Below, in pieces: positions 8,225 to 16,812 of a DNA stretch of 64,000 nucleotides; position 1 is the stretch's first letter, and each line of letters begins with the position of its first letter. Source of the DNA: Janthinobacterium sp. PAMC25594 (GTDB taxonomy: Bacteria; Pseudomonadota; Gammaproteobacteria; Burkholderiales; Burkholderiaceae_D); contig NZ_CP080377.1 of assembly GCF_019443505.1 (NCBI RefSeq), forward strand, positions 496,001-560,000, given 5' to 3'. Below the pieces are notes generated by a model. The model saw nothing but the letters and a program-made list of their open reading frames with translations. It had not been told where the DNA came from and ran no database searches. A program made the position numbers and the translations under genes.

Positions 8225-8605
8225 ATGGAAATGCGCATGACCGACAGCCTGCGGCAACAGGCATATGCACAGGCGGCGGCCTTCGTGCGCACGCTCGACC
8301 GGCGCGACCCGCTTGCGCTGCAACGCGACTGGTCGCTGTCGCCGGGCGTGGCCGACGAGATCATCGAGATGCTCGACAGCTATTTTGCGGCGAACCAGGC
8401 GCTGTCCCTGGCGCCGCTGGCCGAGGCCTTTGTGCCGGGCCAGGGCGGGCGTTGCGCCGTCGACGTGTATGCCACCGATTGCGGGCCGCTGGGTCTGGAA
8501 TGCCGGTTGCTGGCCGATGGCAGGCCGGGCGAAGCGACCTTGCATCTGGAAATATCCGGCCACGAGGGCGCGCTGCGCCTGCATTACCAATATATCGGAT
8601 CCTGA
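8225..8605 (+). CDS. small hypothetical protein, immunity-protein-like partner
   Basis: A 126-residue acidic cytoplasmic protein starting MEMRMTDSLRQQ after a strong RBS (GAGAGGAG). It has an N-terminal helical part with DEIIEMLDSYF and a C-terminal beta-rich part (LGLECRLLADGRPGEATLHLEISG and LRLHYQYIGS). The C-terminus resembles small DUF proteins often seen beside polymorphic-toxin immunity genes, but I cannot name a family firmly. It is followed after seven bases by the Imm33-like gene, so the two are cotranscribed. The open frame extends far upstream but lacks a conserved-looking sequence there. Confidence 0.55.
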   Translation: MEMRMTDSLRQQAYAQAAAFVRTLDRRDPLALQRDWSLSPGVADEIIEMLDSYFAANQALSLAPLAEAFVPGQGGRCAVDVYATDCGPLGLECRLLADGRPGEATLHLEISGHEGALRLHYQYIGS

Positions 8606-8612
8606 GAGCGGC

Positions 8613-8942
8613 ATGACTGAACTGATCAGCGAAACACAACAGCGCATCTGCGACAAATTCGGCTTGCCGGCGCAAGCGCCCGAGCCCATGGTGGCCCTGG
8701 CCATCGGCAGCCTGGAGCAATCTCCCATCTATGGCACGCGTATCGACCTGCCGGAAAACGGCACCATCAGCTGGTTCATCCATTGCGGCGAGCACAGCGA
8801 AGCACTCGATTTTTACCAGCCCCTGCATGCGGCCCACCTGCGCGAGATGCTGCCGCAAGTGCTCGACTACCTGGCCTTGCCCAGCGGCGCCCGGTTCATC
8901 CTCGACCGTGAAGGCTACGAGGATGTGTGGCAGGAAGCCTGA
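8613..8942 (+). CDS. Imm33-like (DUF2185-type) small protein
   Basis: A 109-residue protein. The segment QQRICDKFGLPAQAPEPMV, then SWFIHCGEHSEALDFYQPLH, HLREMLPQVLDYLALPSGARF and the C-terminal YEDVWQEA follow the pattern I associate with Imm33-domain proteins: a W-x-I/G-E strand, DFF-x-PLH-x2-HL, YL-x-LPPG-x-RF and YEDVW. Imm33 proteins are predicted immunity proteins of polymorphic toxin systems. No toxin gene, Rhs or T6SS component lies nearby, so this would be an orphan immunity gene. It starts seven bases after the preceding stop, and no strong RBS precedes it except GAGAGCGG. Confidence 0.5.
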   Translation: MTELISETQQRICDKFGLPAQAPEPMVALAIGSLEQSPIYGTRIDLPENGTISWFIHCGEHSEALDFYQPLHAAHLREMLPQVLDYLALPSGARFILDREGYEDVWQEA

Positions 8943-8966
8943 GGCGGCGCGGTTGCCGCCCGCCAA

Positions 8967-10148
8967 TCATGACGGCGTATTGGGCAGATACGCCTTCTGC
9001 CTGAAATCGAAGCGGAAATGGTCGAGCAGGTGGCTGCCCTTGCTGAACGGTTCCTGCGGCCGCGGCACTTCGTAGTATTGGCCCTGCATGACGCCGTCGG
9101 ACAGTTCGACGCGCAGGAAGCCATGATGGTCGTCCGAGTAGTTTTCCAGCGTGACGGCGTCGCCGTCGCCGTCATGGAAGACGGCAGGCGCGATCAGGCG
9201 CTGTCCATTGACCTTCATGATCTGGTGCAGATTGTGATAGCCGCCGGCGCCCGTGACGAGGAACAGGGTCTTGCCGCCGTCGCCGTTGGCCCGCGTCAGC
9301 CGTTGGTAGTTGTGCACGTGGCCGGCAAGGATGGCGTCCGGATGGCGGCCCGCTTCGGCGGACGCTTGCGCGACGAGGTCTTTCATGTAGGTGCTGCCAG
9401 AGTGGTGGTCGTCGGCCGAGTAGATCGGATGGTGCAGGGCCAGCAGCAAGGGCAGTTCGCGCGGCAGGGTAGACAGCTCCGACACCAGCCATTCCTTCTG
9501 CGGCGCGCGGATCTCGCCGCCGGCGGGTACATTGCTGTAGAGCCCGACGATACTGGCTTGCGGCGTGAGCAGGGTCCAGTACACATTCGGCTGCACCATG
9601 GCCGTGCGGTGGGAGTCGCCCGATTCCGGCATCTTGACGGGCTGGGGCGCACAAAAATTGCGCACGAAGCCGTCGAGGGTCTGGTCGTCCGGCAGGTTGT
9701 CGCCGTCGTGGTTGCCAGGTACGGCAAACACGGGCGCCAGGTAGAATTCATAGGGCTGGTAAAACTGTTTGTAGTATTCGCTGACCTGGCCGTTGAAGTA
9801 GACGCAGTCGCCCGTGACATACAGGAAGGCCGGCGGCTCACTGGCGTCGGCCTGGAAATCGTTCTCCATGCCCTTTGCCACCAGTTCCTGCGGCACCGCA
9901 TACTCGATGCCTCCCATGTCGCCATTCAGGTGGAAGACGAGTTTGCGGTTCCTGACGATGGCCTCGTAGACAGCGGGCGCCACGACATCCTTGAGGTCGA
10001 GGCGGAAGGGCGCGCTGCCCGTCGGCGGCGGCAGGTCGCGAAACGCCGTGTTGCGGGGCGGCGCCTGGTGCAGCGACGCCGCTCTCCCTGCTTGCGGCCG
10101 CGCCAGGCCAAAGACATGGGCATTGCTGCCAGAGACGAGATCTGCCAT
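8967..10148 (-). CDS. calcineurin-like metallophosphoesterase
   Basis: A 393-residue protein with metallophosphoesterase motifs in order: LVFHLNGDMGG (residues 70-80), YVTGDCVYFNG (about 108), VPGNHDGDN (about 128), LLALHHPIYS (about 235) and AGHVHNYQR (about 279). The GNHD and GHVH motifs supply the dinuclear metal ligands. No signal peptide is evident. The substrate cannot be inferred. It is transcribed alone on the minus strand, convergent with the Imm33-like gene, and an RBS (AAGGAG) precedes the ATG at 10148. Confidence 0.85.
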   Translation of the reverse strand: MADLVSGSNAHVFGLARPQAGRAASLHQAPPRNTAFRDLPPPTGSAPFRLDLKDVVAPAVYEAIVRNRKLVFHLNGDMGGIEYAVPQELVAKGMENDFQADASEPPAFLYVTGDCVYFNGQVSEYYKQFYQPYEFYLAPVFAVPGNHDGDNLPDDQTLDGFVRNFCAPQPVKMPESGDSHRTAMVQPNVYWTLLTPQASIVGLYSNVPAGGEIRAPQKEWLVSELSTLPRELPLLLALHHPIYSADDHHSGSTYMKDLVAQASAEAGRHPDAILAGHVHNYQRLTRANGDGGKTLFLVTGAGGYHNLHQIMKVNGQRLIAPAVFHDGDGDAVTLENYSDDHHGFLRVELSDGVMQGQYYEVPRPQEPFSKGSHLLDHFRFDFRQKAYLPNTPS

Positions 10149-10240
10149 GACGGACTCCTTGCGCCGGCTTGCCTGTGCGCCGGCCAGACTGTCAGTGTAG
10201 TCCGGGCAGGAGCGCGATGCCGCTGCGCGTGGCAGCCGGT

Positions 10241-10254
10241 TCGATCTACATCAA
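10241..10254. promoter_or_regulatory. FNR/ANR-like box, one mismatch
   Basis: TCGAT-CTAC-ATCAA differs by one base from the FNR/ANR consensus TTGAT-N4-ATCAA. It lies 110 bases before the TTG start of the serine hydrolase gene and about 90 bases upstream of the 10148 gene in the other direction. A candidate -35 TTGACG is at 10302-10307. It shares CTACATCAA with the perfect box at 37234-37247. Confidence 0.35.
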
Positions 10255-10363
10255 TAAGCGGTGTGCCGCAAGGAATGGATTTCTATCTGGCAATATTTCC
10301 GTTGACGTTACTAAATAGATATGTGATGCTGCACTTCCGCTCCGTCCAGCAGAGAGAGTCATC

Positions 10364-11856
10364 TTGCATACACGTTTCCCGTCGGCCCTGCTCATCCTGG
10401 CGCTCGGCGCCGCCCTTGCGCCGGACGCCCTGGCCGCCACTGCCGCGCCCGCCAACGGGCGGCAGGCCAGCCGCGCGGAGCGGGATATTGCCGCCTTCGT
10501 GCAGGACGAAATGCGCGAACGCCGGATACCGGGCCTGCAAATCGCGGTCATCCGGCATGGCAAGGTGGTGCTGTCGCGCAATTTCGGCCTGGCCAGCCTG
10601 CAATACCAGGTGCCGGTGACGGACGCGAGCCTGTTTTCCATCAATTCGGCAACGAAAGCGTTTACGGGCGTGGCCGTGATGCAACTGGTGCAGCAGGGCA
10701 AGATCGACCTGGCGGCGCCCATCGGCCAGTACCTGGCGGGCCTGCCTTCAGCCTGGCAAGCCGTGACGGTGACGCAATTGCTCAACCATACATCGGGCTT
10801 GCCCGATGTGCTGGACCAGCGCAGCGGCAAGCTGGTGGGGCCGCAGCCCGATGACGCCGACGCGGCGTGGACAGCCGTGCGGGCGTTGCCCGTGGAAGCC
10901 GCGCCAGGCCAGCGCTTCCGCTACAACCAGACCAACTACGTGTTGCTGGCGCAATTGATCGAACGGCAGGGCGGCCAGCCTTTTACCAATTTCATCCAGC
11001 GCCGGCAGTTCGACGTGGCCGGCATGCCGCATAGCGGCTTCGGCGACGCGAAGGACGTGGTCGTGGGCAAGGCCAGTTCCTACGTGCTGGAGCGGGGCGG
11101 CAATGCTTACCGCAACGTGATCGAGGATTTCCCCGTGTTCATGCGCGCGGGGGCCTGCATCAACAGCAATGCGGGCGAACTGGCGAACTGGCTCATCGCG
11201 CTGCGGTCGGGGCGCTGCGGTCGGGGCGCTTGCTGGCGCCCGCCAGCGTGGAGCGGCTGTGGCAGCCGACCAGCCTGAATGACGGCAAGCCGGCGCCGTG
11301 GACGCTGGGCTGGCCCAGCATCGGCCGCGGTGATCACCGTGCCGTGGCCGGCATCGGCGGCGCCCGCTCGGCCTTTTATGTGTATCCGGACGATGGCCTG
11401 GCCATCATTATCCTCAGCAACCTGGCCGGTGGCCAGCCGGAACAGCTGATCGATACCGTCGCCGGCTTTTACCTTCCCGCCCTGCGCCAGCAGCGCGGCG
11501 GGGCGTATGCCGCGCATTTATTGCGCAACAAAGCGGCCAGCACAGGCTTTGAAGGGCTGGAGCAGAAACTGGCGGCCATCCGGCGCCAGCACGGGCTGTA
11601 GGTGCCCACGGAAGACGACTTGAATGCCTGGGGTTACCGCCTGCTGGGCCGGCAGCAGCCGAAACAGGCGCTCGCCGTCTTCCAGCTGGGCGTGCAACTG
11701 TACCCGCAAGGGGCGAACGGCCACGACAGCCTGGCCGAAGCGTACGAGGCGGACGGCGCGAAGGCGCTGGCCGTCACGCATTACCGCCGTTCGCTGGAGC
11801 TGGACCCGGGCAACGCGCACGCCGTGGCGCGCCTGCGCGTGCTGGCCCCCGATTAG
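10364..11856 (+). pseudogene. serine hydrolase (beta-lactamase class C fold) with C-terminal TPR, frameshifted and amber-interrupted
   Basis: Starts at TTG (SD AGAGAG) with a signal peptide ending ALA near residue 24. The SATK segment (SxxK catalytic motif) is at about residue 90 and RYNQTNY marks the second motif. At 11198-11225 a 14-bp unit (GCGCTGCGGTCGGG) is duplicated in tandem and shifts the frame, giving a premature end at 11278. Removing one copy restores LIALRSGRLLAPASVERLW and the rest of the hydrolase. The restored frame meets an in-frame TAG at 11599-11601, after which it continues as a TPR-like tail (DDLNAWGYRLLGRQQPKQAL ...) to 11856, as in homologues where hydrolase and TPR tail are one protein. 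Two lesions make a functional product unlikely. The end overlaps the convergent S41 gene by 4 bases. Confidence 0.8.
11198..11225 (+). repeat. 14-bp tandem duplication within the serine hydrolase gene
   Basis: Two perfect head-to-tail copies of GCGCTGCGGTCGGG, followed by a 5-base partial third copy (GCGCT). Fourteen bases are not a multiple of three, so the second copy shifts the frame; collapse to one copy restores it. Confidence 0.95.
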
Positions 11857-13202
11857 GCCGGCGGGGCCGGCATGGCCAGCACGGCTTCGATCAGTTCGCG
11901 TTCATTGTAGGGGCTGTCCGGCAGCACGATATCCGGCTGCAGGAGGACGGGGCCGCCCGTGCCCGACGGCCGCTGGAAGAGCAGGCGCGGCACGCCCAGT
12001 TCCAGGCCGCTGTTGGGCAGCACGAAACGCTGCGTGCCGCCACTCTGGCGCGTGCGTGCCTGGCCCGCCGCTCCCACCACCTTGCCAAAGCCAAAGTCCT
12101 GCATGACATTGCTCAGAAGTACAGAGGAAGAATACGTGCGGCCGCCCACCAGCAAATAGGTGGCGCCCGAGAAGTGCAGCGGATTGTCCAGTTGGGGCTG
12201 CTGCCAGGAAGTGATCTCGCCATCGATGACGTCGCCCAGCTTTTCACTCGCGCTCTCGCGTCCCTTGATGACTTTCTTGCGGTAGGTCGAGGCCCAGCGG
12301 TAAGGTTTGTCGGCGATATAGCGCAGCACGCCATCGATCCACATGTCGTCGTTGCCGCCGCCATTCTCCCGCACGTCGATCAGCAGCGTGCGCACGCCCG
12401 CCTCTTGCACCTGGCGGAAAGCGTCGGCCGTGAACGCCGTGAATTGCGCCTTGTCTGGCCAGGCGAAGGTATTGATGGTCAGCAATGCAGCCTTGCGGGG
12501 CAGCAATTCGAAACGGAATTGCTGTGCGAAACTACCATTGCTGGCCAGGTAGGCGGGCAGGGCGCTGGATCCTGGTACGGTCAATTGCTGGCCTTTGTCA
12601 AACTGTAAGGCATAGTTGTCCGGCGCGCCCAGTACTTTCCAGTACAGGAAAGGCCAGCGCAGCGACAGCAGGCTGGCGCGGAACGCGGCCGTGTCACCGT
12701 GGCAGCGGCTCAGCAAGTCGGCGACGATCTGCTCAGCCGGCACGCCATTGATGCTGGTGATGTGCATGCCTTGCAGCGGCGACGGCGCACCGCCCAGCTG
12801 CGCGCGGATGCGCAGGGCGCCGCTGGCATCCAGGCTCACTTCATAGGGAAAGAAACTGCCGCCCGCGTCGAGGAAAGCCTGGCTTTGCACCAGCGGCCCG
12901 GCCGGCGTGAGGGCCAGGTGGCCGTCGGCGTAGAGGGGATTGAGCATGGCAAGCAGGCGCCAGGCCTGGTCCGGCGACATCGGCGCCTGCATTTGCTCTG
13001 CAATGTATTTGTAGGCTTGCCGCACGGCGGCGGGATCGGTGGAAAAATCCGGCTGCGGGTGCGTGGCGGCGATCGACTCCTGGACGAAGCGCAAGTCGGT
13101 GCGCAGTTGTTCCGGCGTCAACAAGGGCGAGGGCTGGGCCAGCGCCAGGGGCGTCCAGCACAACAGGACCAGGCAGGCTGGCAGGTATTTCAGGCATCGC
13201 AT
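11853..13202 (-). CDS. secreted S41 family peptidase
   Basis: A 449-residue protein with a signal peptide (MRCLKYLPACLVLLCWTPLALAQ). The tail-specific protease fold is recognisable from LRTDLRFVQESIAATHP, a PDZ-like region around residues 120-155, the LLIDVRENGGGNDDMW strand and GGRTYSSSVLLSNVMQDFGFGKVVG, where the central Ser is the probable nucleophile. The Lys partner of the Ser/Lys dyad is not obvious, so it may belong to the Ser-Glu tricorn-like branch. It is probably a periplasmic or extracellular peptidase. It is transcribed toward and overlaps by 4 bases the broken serine hydrolase gene. Confidence 0.8.
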   Translation of the reverse strand: MRCLKYLPACLVLLCWTPLALAQPSPLLTPEQLRTDLRFVQESIAATHPQPDFSTDPAAVRQAYKYIAEQMQAPMSPDQAWRLLAMLNPLYADGHLALTPAGPLVQSQAFLDAGGSFFPYEVSLDASGALRIRAQLGGAPSPLQGMHITSINGVPAEQIVADLLSRCHGDTAAFRASLLSLRWPFLYWKVLGAPDNYALQFDKGQQLTVPGSSALPAYLASNGSFAQQFRFELLPRKAALLTINTFAWPDKAQFTAFTADAFRQVQEAGVRTLLIDVRENGGGNDDMWIDGVLRYIADKPYRWASTYRKKVIKGRESASEKLGDVIDGEITSWQQPQLDNPLHFSGATYLLVGGRTYSSSVLLSNVMQDFGFGKVVGAAGQARTRQSGGTQRFVLPNSGLELGVPRLLFQRPSGTGGPVLLQPDIVLPDSPYNERELIEAVLAMPAPPA

Positions 13203-13305
13203 CTCATCCTTCCGGGGGCAGGTAAGGGATGCACTTTAATCAAGTTGAGCGGATTCTGCCACCCCTTTGTGGCGGGCGGCAGAACTTGCGTGCCAAGGAG
13301 CAAGA

Positions 13306-13884
13306 TCAGGTGACGGGAGGCTGGCGGTGTTCGGCCCCGTGAAGCGCCAGGTAGGCCGTCAGGTTGTCGTCGTGAATGCCCAGGCTGCGCAGCACTTCCC
13401 GCGTAAAACTGACGGGCGCCGTGCCCGGTGCCGTGACGACGCGCTGGTCGGCCACGGCCCACGGCACGTCCTGGTACAGGGCGGCGCCCGCATAGCCCGT
13501 TTGCAACAGGTTGTCCGCACTGTTGGACGTATGGCGCACGGTGTCGAGCACGCCCGCCTGCGCCAGCACGCGCGTGCCGTCGCAAATGCCGGCCAGCACA
13601 ATATTCTTGTCGCGGGCGGCGCGCAGCAAGGGGCCGAGGTCCGGCGCCTTGCCGCTTTGCCAGTGGCTGCCGCCACACACCATCAGCAAATCGAGTTCAT
13701 CAAGCTCAATCTCTTCCAGCGCCAGTTGCGGCGTGACCAGCATGCCACCGGACGAGGTGACGGGCAGGCCGCCCGGCGTGGCGAACTGCGTGTAAAAGCC
13801 GTAATACAGGCGCGCCGTGGAATTGAGCAGGGCGGTTTCCCAATCGGCAAAGTTCTCGGTCAGTATGGTGATGGCACGTGTCAT
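13306..13884 (-). CDS. DJ-1/PfpI family protein
   Basis: A 192-residue cytoplasmic protein. The nucleophile elbow is VLAGICDGTRVLAQAGVLD at about residue 100, with Cys followed by Asp where many PfpI members have His. A second family signature is LDLLMVCGGSHWQSG near residue 68. The ATG at 13884 is chosen because the upstream extension to 14007 is Cys/His-rich and not conserved-looking. Members include glyoxalase III, amidase-like and regulatory proteins; no specific activity can be given. It is transcribed divergently from the phosphoethanolamine transferase gene. Confidence 0.8.
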   Translation of the reverse strand: MTRAITILTENFADWETALLNSTARLYYGFYTQFATPGGLPVTSSGGMLVTPQLALEEIELDELDLLMVCGGSHWQSGKAPDLGPLLRAARDKNIVLAGICDGTRVLAQAGVLDTVRHTSNSADNLLQTGYAGAALYQDVPWAVADQRVVTAPGTAPVSFTREVLRSLGIHDDNLTAYLALHGAEHRQPPVT

Positions 13885-13965
13885 GAAAAGTCCTGTCGCG
13901 GGTGGAGATATCAATAGTAAGACAGGCTGGCTGGCCTGCCGGTGCCGAAAGCATAATGAAAAGCA

Positions 13966-13982
13966 CTGACAATTTCTGTCAG
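13966..13982. promoter_or_regulatory. inverted repeat in the pfpI/eptA-like divergent spacer
   Basis: CTGACA and TGTCAG arms are separated by five bases in the 201-bp spacer between the divergent genes at 13884 and 14086. It could be an operator or a small hairpin. A TACAAT -10-like box lies at 14025-14030 on the plus strand, with only a weak -35. Confidence 0.3.
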
Positions 13983-14085
13983 GAGCGCACATGAAATGAT
14001 GGTACAAGTTGCAAGGGACTACGCTACAATCGCTGGCCCGTCCGCACGGGCATGTCTCCCTTGCATACCTACCATCTATTGCCCC

Positions 14086-15735
14086 ATGCTGATTCTGTTT
14101 TGCCGTGTCCTGCTCAGCATTGCTGGCCTGCTGCTGTTCTTCCTCTTCGATCAGTTAAGTGCGAACGAATGCCTGAAATTGTGCGTCTTGCTGGCGGCCT
14201 TCCTGCTGGGCGTGGGCGGCGTGCTGCACGCGTGGCGTGGCAGTTCCAGCGCCAGCGCGCTCACCGTGCTGCTGCGTATCGTGGTGCCCGTGTTTTACCT
14301 CGACGCTGCCATCAAGGGTTTTTTGCGTGGCTATTTTGGCATGCGACCGAATCCGAATGCCGTTTTACAGGCGATGTTTGCGACAGATCAAGCGGAAACG
14401 GCCGAGTTTTTCCTGCACAACAGCGCCGCGCTGGCGCAATCGGCGGGCTGGTTCGTGCTCGTGACGACGGCCGTGCTGCTGGCCGACCGTTATCTGCAGC
14501 GCTGGCAGGCGGCGCGCGCCAGCAGCGTGCCGGGCCTGGCGCAAAAATGCTTTGCCGTCAGCATGGCCGTCTTTCTTGTGCTGCTGCACGTCAATAACAC
14601 CATGCGGCGCGAAAATCCGGCCCTGTTCTGGCCGCTGCGCTACCAGCAGTACAGCGCGCAGCTGGCAGCGATGCAATCGATGCAGCAGGCGCTGACGACG
14701 GCCATGGCCGCGCCGCGCGACTGGCATGTGCGCTATGCGGGCGAGGATGCGCGCACCGTCATCCTGGTGATCGGCGAGAGCACCAACCGCGCTTCGATGT
14801 CGCTGTACGGCTACCCGCGCGCCACCACGCCCCGGCTCGATGCCATGCGTGCGAAACTGCTGGTGTTCAACGACGTGATTTCGCCCGCGTCCAGCACGGT
14901 GGAATCGATGATGACGATGCTCACGCCGGCCGATATCGGCAACCCCGATGCGTGGATGTCCAAGCCGAATTTGCTGATGCTGGCCGAGGCGGCCGGCTAC
15001 AAGACGTTCTGGGTCTCGAACCAGACGCGCAACGATGGCTGGATCGGTCTGCTGGCGGGCCAGGCCGATGAAAGCGACTTCATCAACTACGGTACTGGCC
15101 GTGGCGAAAACAATTTTGATGGCAACCTGTTCCAGCCGTTCGCCCACGCGCTGGCCGATACGGCGCCGAAAAAGCTCATCGTCGTGCATTTGCTGGGCGC
15201 CCATCCCAGCTATGACATGCGCTATCCCAGCCGCTTCGCGCATTTCGACCAGGCGCGGGACGCCGTCAGCGCGCAGATGGTCAGCCAGGGCAGGTCCCGC
15301 TGGATACGCAACCAGCGCGATGAGTACGATAATGCCATCCGCTACGGCGATTACGTGCTGGGCACCCTGATCGGCATGGCCGACAAAGCCAAGGCCGGGC
15401 GCGCCGCCTCGCTGCTGTTCGTTTCCGACCATGGCCAGGAAGTGGGCTACAACCGCAATCACGCGGGCCATTCCGCCTCCGACAAGAGCGGCTATGAAAT
15501 TCCCATGTTGATCTGGAACAACCAGCAAGCGCCGCAATCGGGGGCCGCGCGCGCCGCGCTGGAAAGCCGGCCGTATCAGACGGACAAGCTCGATGCGACC
15601 GTGCTGGGCTTGTTGAAGATCGAGACGCGCTATTACGCGGCGCATGACGATATCCTCAGCGGCGCCTTTCAGCCCGTGCAGCGTTTCATGAATGGCTTGC
15701 AATACCAGCGCGGCACGCCGGCGCTGGTGCGCTGA
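14086..15735 (+). CDS. phosphoethanolamine transferase (EptA/CptA-like, sulfatase fold)
   Basis: A 549-residue inner-membrane protein. The N-terminal third has about five membrane helices (from MLILFCRVLLSIAGLLLFFL), followed by a periplasmic alkaline phosphatase-like domain. The domain opens with VILVIGESTNRASMSLYGYPRATTP and carries the nucleophile region ISPASSTVESMMTML; later metal-binding segments are LFVSDHGQEVGYNRNHAGHSAS near residue 445. Such enzymes move phosphoethanolamine from phosphatidylethanolamine to lipid A, core or other glycans, and can affect polymyxin susceptibility; the acceptor here is unknown. The ATG at 14086 lacks a clear SD, so an upstream in-frame start at 13996 remains possible but would break the N-terminal helix pattern. 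Confidence 0.85.
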   Translation: MLILFCRVLLSIAGLLLFFLFDQLSANECLKLCVLLAAFLLGVGGVLHAWRGSSSASALTVLLRIVVPVFYLDAAIKGFLRGYFGMRPNPNAVLQAMFATDQAETAEFFLHNSAALAQSAGWFVLVTTAVLLADRYLQRWQAARASSVPGLAQKCFAVSMAVFLVLLHVNNTMRRENPALFWPLRYQQYSAQLAAMQSMQQALTTAMAAPRDWHVRYAGEDARTVILVIGESTNRASMSLYGYPRATTPRLDAMRAKLLVFNDVISPASSTVESMMTMLTPADIGNPDAWMSKPNLLMLAEAAGYKTFWVSNQTRNDGWIGLLAGQADESDFINYGTGRGENNFDGNLFQPFAHALADTAPKKLIVVHLLGAHPSYDMRYPSRFAHFDQARDAVSAQMVSQGRSRWIRNQRDEYDNAIRYGDYVLGTLIGMADKAKAGRAASLLFVSDHGQEVGYNRNHAGHSASDKSGYEIPMLIWNNQQAPQSGAARAALESRPYQTDKLDATVLGLLKIETRYYAAHDDILSGAFQPVQRFMNGLQYQRGTPALVR

Positions 15736-15745
15736 GCCGCCAATG

Positions 15746-15787
15746 AAAAAGGCCCGGTCCCGCCGCAAGGTGCGGCGGGACCGGGCC
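15746..15787 (-). terminator. strong rho-independent terminator of fpr
   Basis: A 16-bp perfect G+C-rich stem (15751-15766 with 15772-15787) and a 5-base loop. On the minus strand it is followed by TTTTTC (15750-15745), so it terminates fpr. It probably also slows plus-strand transcription from the upstream transferase gene. Confidence 0.9.
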
Positions 15788-15805
15788 CCTGGAGAACGCG
15801 ATCGA

Positions 15806-16579
15806 TTACTTCTCGGCGAACGCGCGCTCGACAACGAAGTCGCCAGGCGTCGAGGTATTGCCTTCCTTGAAACCACGCGCTTCCAGCATTTCTTTCAGGT
15901 CGCGCAGCATGTCCGAGCTGCCGCAGATCATGACGCGGTCTTCGGCCGGGTTCAGCGCCGGCAAGCCCAGGTCTTCGGCCAGTTTGCCGTTCTCGATCAG
16001 CGCCGTGATGCGGCCCATGTTGCGGAAATCTTCGCGCGTGACGGTCGGGTAATAGCGCAGCTTGTCGCTGACCATTTCGCCCAGGAATTCATGCTTCGGC
16101 AGGTGCTCTTCCAGCAGCTCGCGGTAGGCCAGTTCATCGACCTGGCGCACGCCGTGCACGAGGATCAGCTGGTCGAAGCGCTCGTAGATGTCCGGATCGC
16201 GCACGATGCTGAGGAATGGCGCCAGGCCCGTGCCCGTCGACAGCATGTACAGGCGCTTGCCTGGCAGCAGGTAGTCGGACACCAGGGTGCCCGTCGGCTT
16301 GCGGCCGACGATGACGGTGTCGCCCACTTGCAAATGTTGCAAACGCGACGTCAATGGACCGCCCGGTACCTTGATGCTGAAAAATTCCAGGTGCTCTTCG
16401 TAATTGGCGCTGGCGATACTGTAGGCGCGCAGCAAGGGCTTGCCATCGACGCGCAGGCCGATCATGGTGAAATGGCCATTCGAGAAACGCAGCGACGGGT
16501 CGCGCGTGGTGGTAAAGGAGAACAGGGTATCCGTCCAGTGGTGCACGCTTAAAACGCGCTCTTCATTCATCGAACTCAT
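15806..16579 (-). CDS. fpr: ferredoxin-NADP+ reductase
   Basis: A 257-residue FNR of the bacterial (subclass I/Fpr) type. FAD-binding motif RAYSIAS is at about residue 50, followed by FFSIKVPGGPLTSRLQHL. The NADP-binding loop is YMLSTGTGLAPFLSIVRDP near residue 110, and the C-terminal VMICGSSDMLRDLKEML and the ending VERAFAEK complete the FAD-facing region. The enzyme exchanges electrons between NADPH and ferredoxin or flavodoxin and is often part of the oxidative stress response. Start codons at 16579 or 16570 both fit. It is monocistronic with a strong terminator. Confidence 0.92.
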   Translation of the reverse strand: MSSMNEERVLSVHHWTDTLFSFTTTRDPSLRFSNGHFTMIGLRVDGKPLLRAYSIASANYEEHLEFFSIKVPGGPLTSRLQHLQVGDTVIVGRKPTGTLVSDYLLPGKRLYMLSTGTGLAPFLSIVRDPDIYERFDQLILVHGVRQVDELAYRELLEEHLPKHEFLGEMVSDKLRYYPTVTREDFRNMGRITALIENGKLAEDLGLPALNPAEDRVMICGSSDMLRDLKEMLEARGFKEGNTSTPGDFVVERAFAEK

Positions 16580-16812
16580 AGTATTTGTTGGCTGGTCAAA
16601 AAAATGGTTAGTTGCTGGCAACTGCTGGCAAAAGTGAAACCCTGTGTAGGCCCAGACGCTATTGTACTGGCGTCCACACGAAATTGTTACCGTCTATCGC
16701 CGCCAATGCTGCCGCACGCGGTGCCGACATTATAGTGCGAATGGCAAGGCGGGGCTGAAATTCGCCCGGAAACGGGCGGTGGGCATGCGCTCTCTTGACC
16801 TGGCTCAGTTTT

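Noticed and set aside
8943..8960. GGCGGC/GCCGCC hairpin as a terminator between convergent genes
   Set aside because: Only 6 bp of stem and no T-run on either side; such repeats are common by chance at this G+C content.
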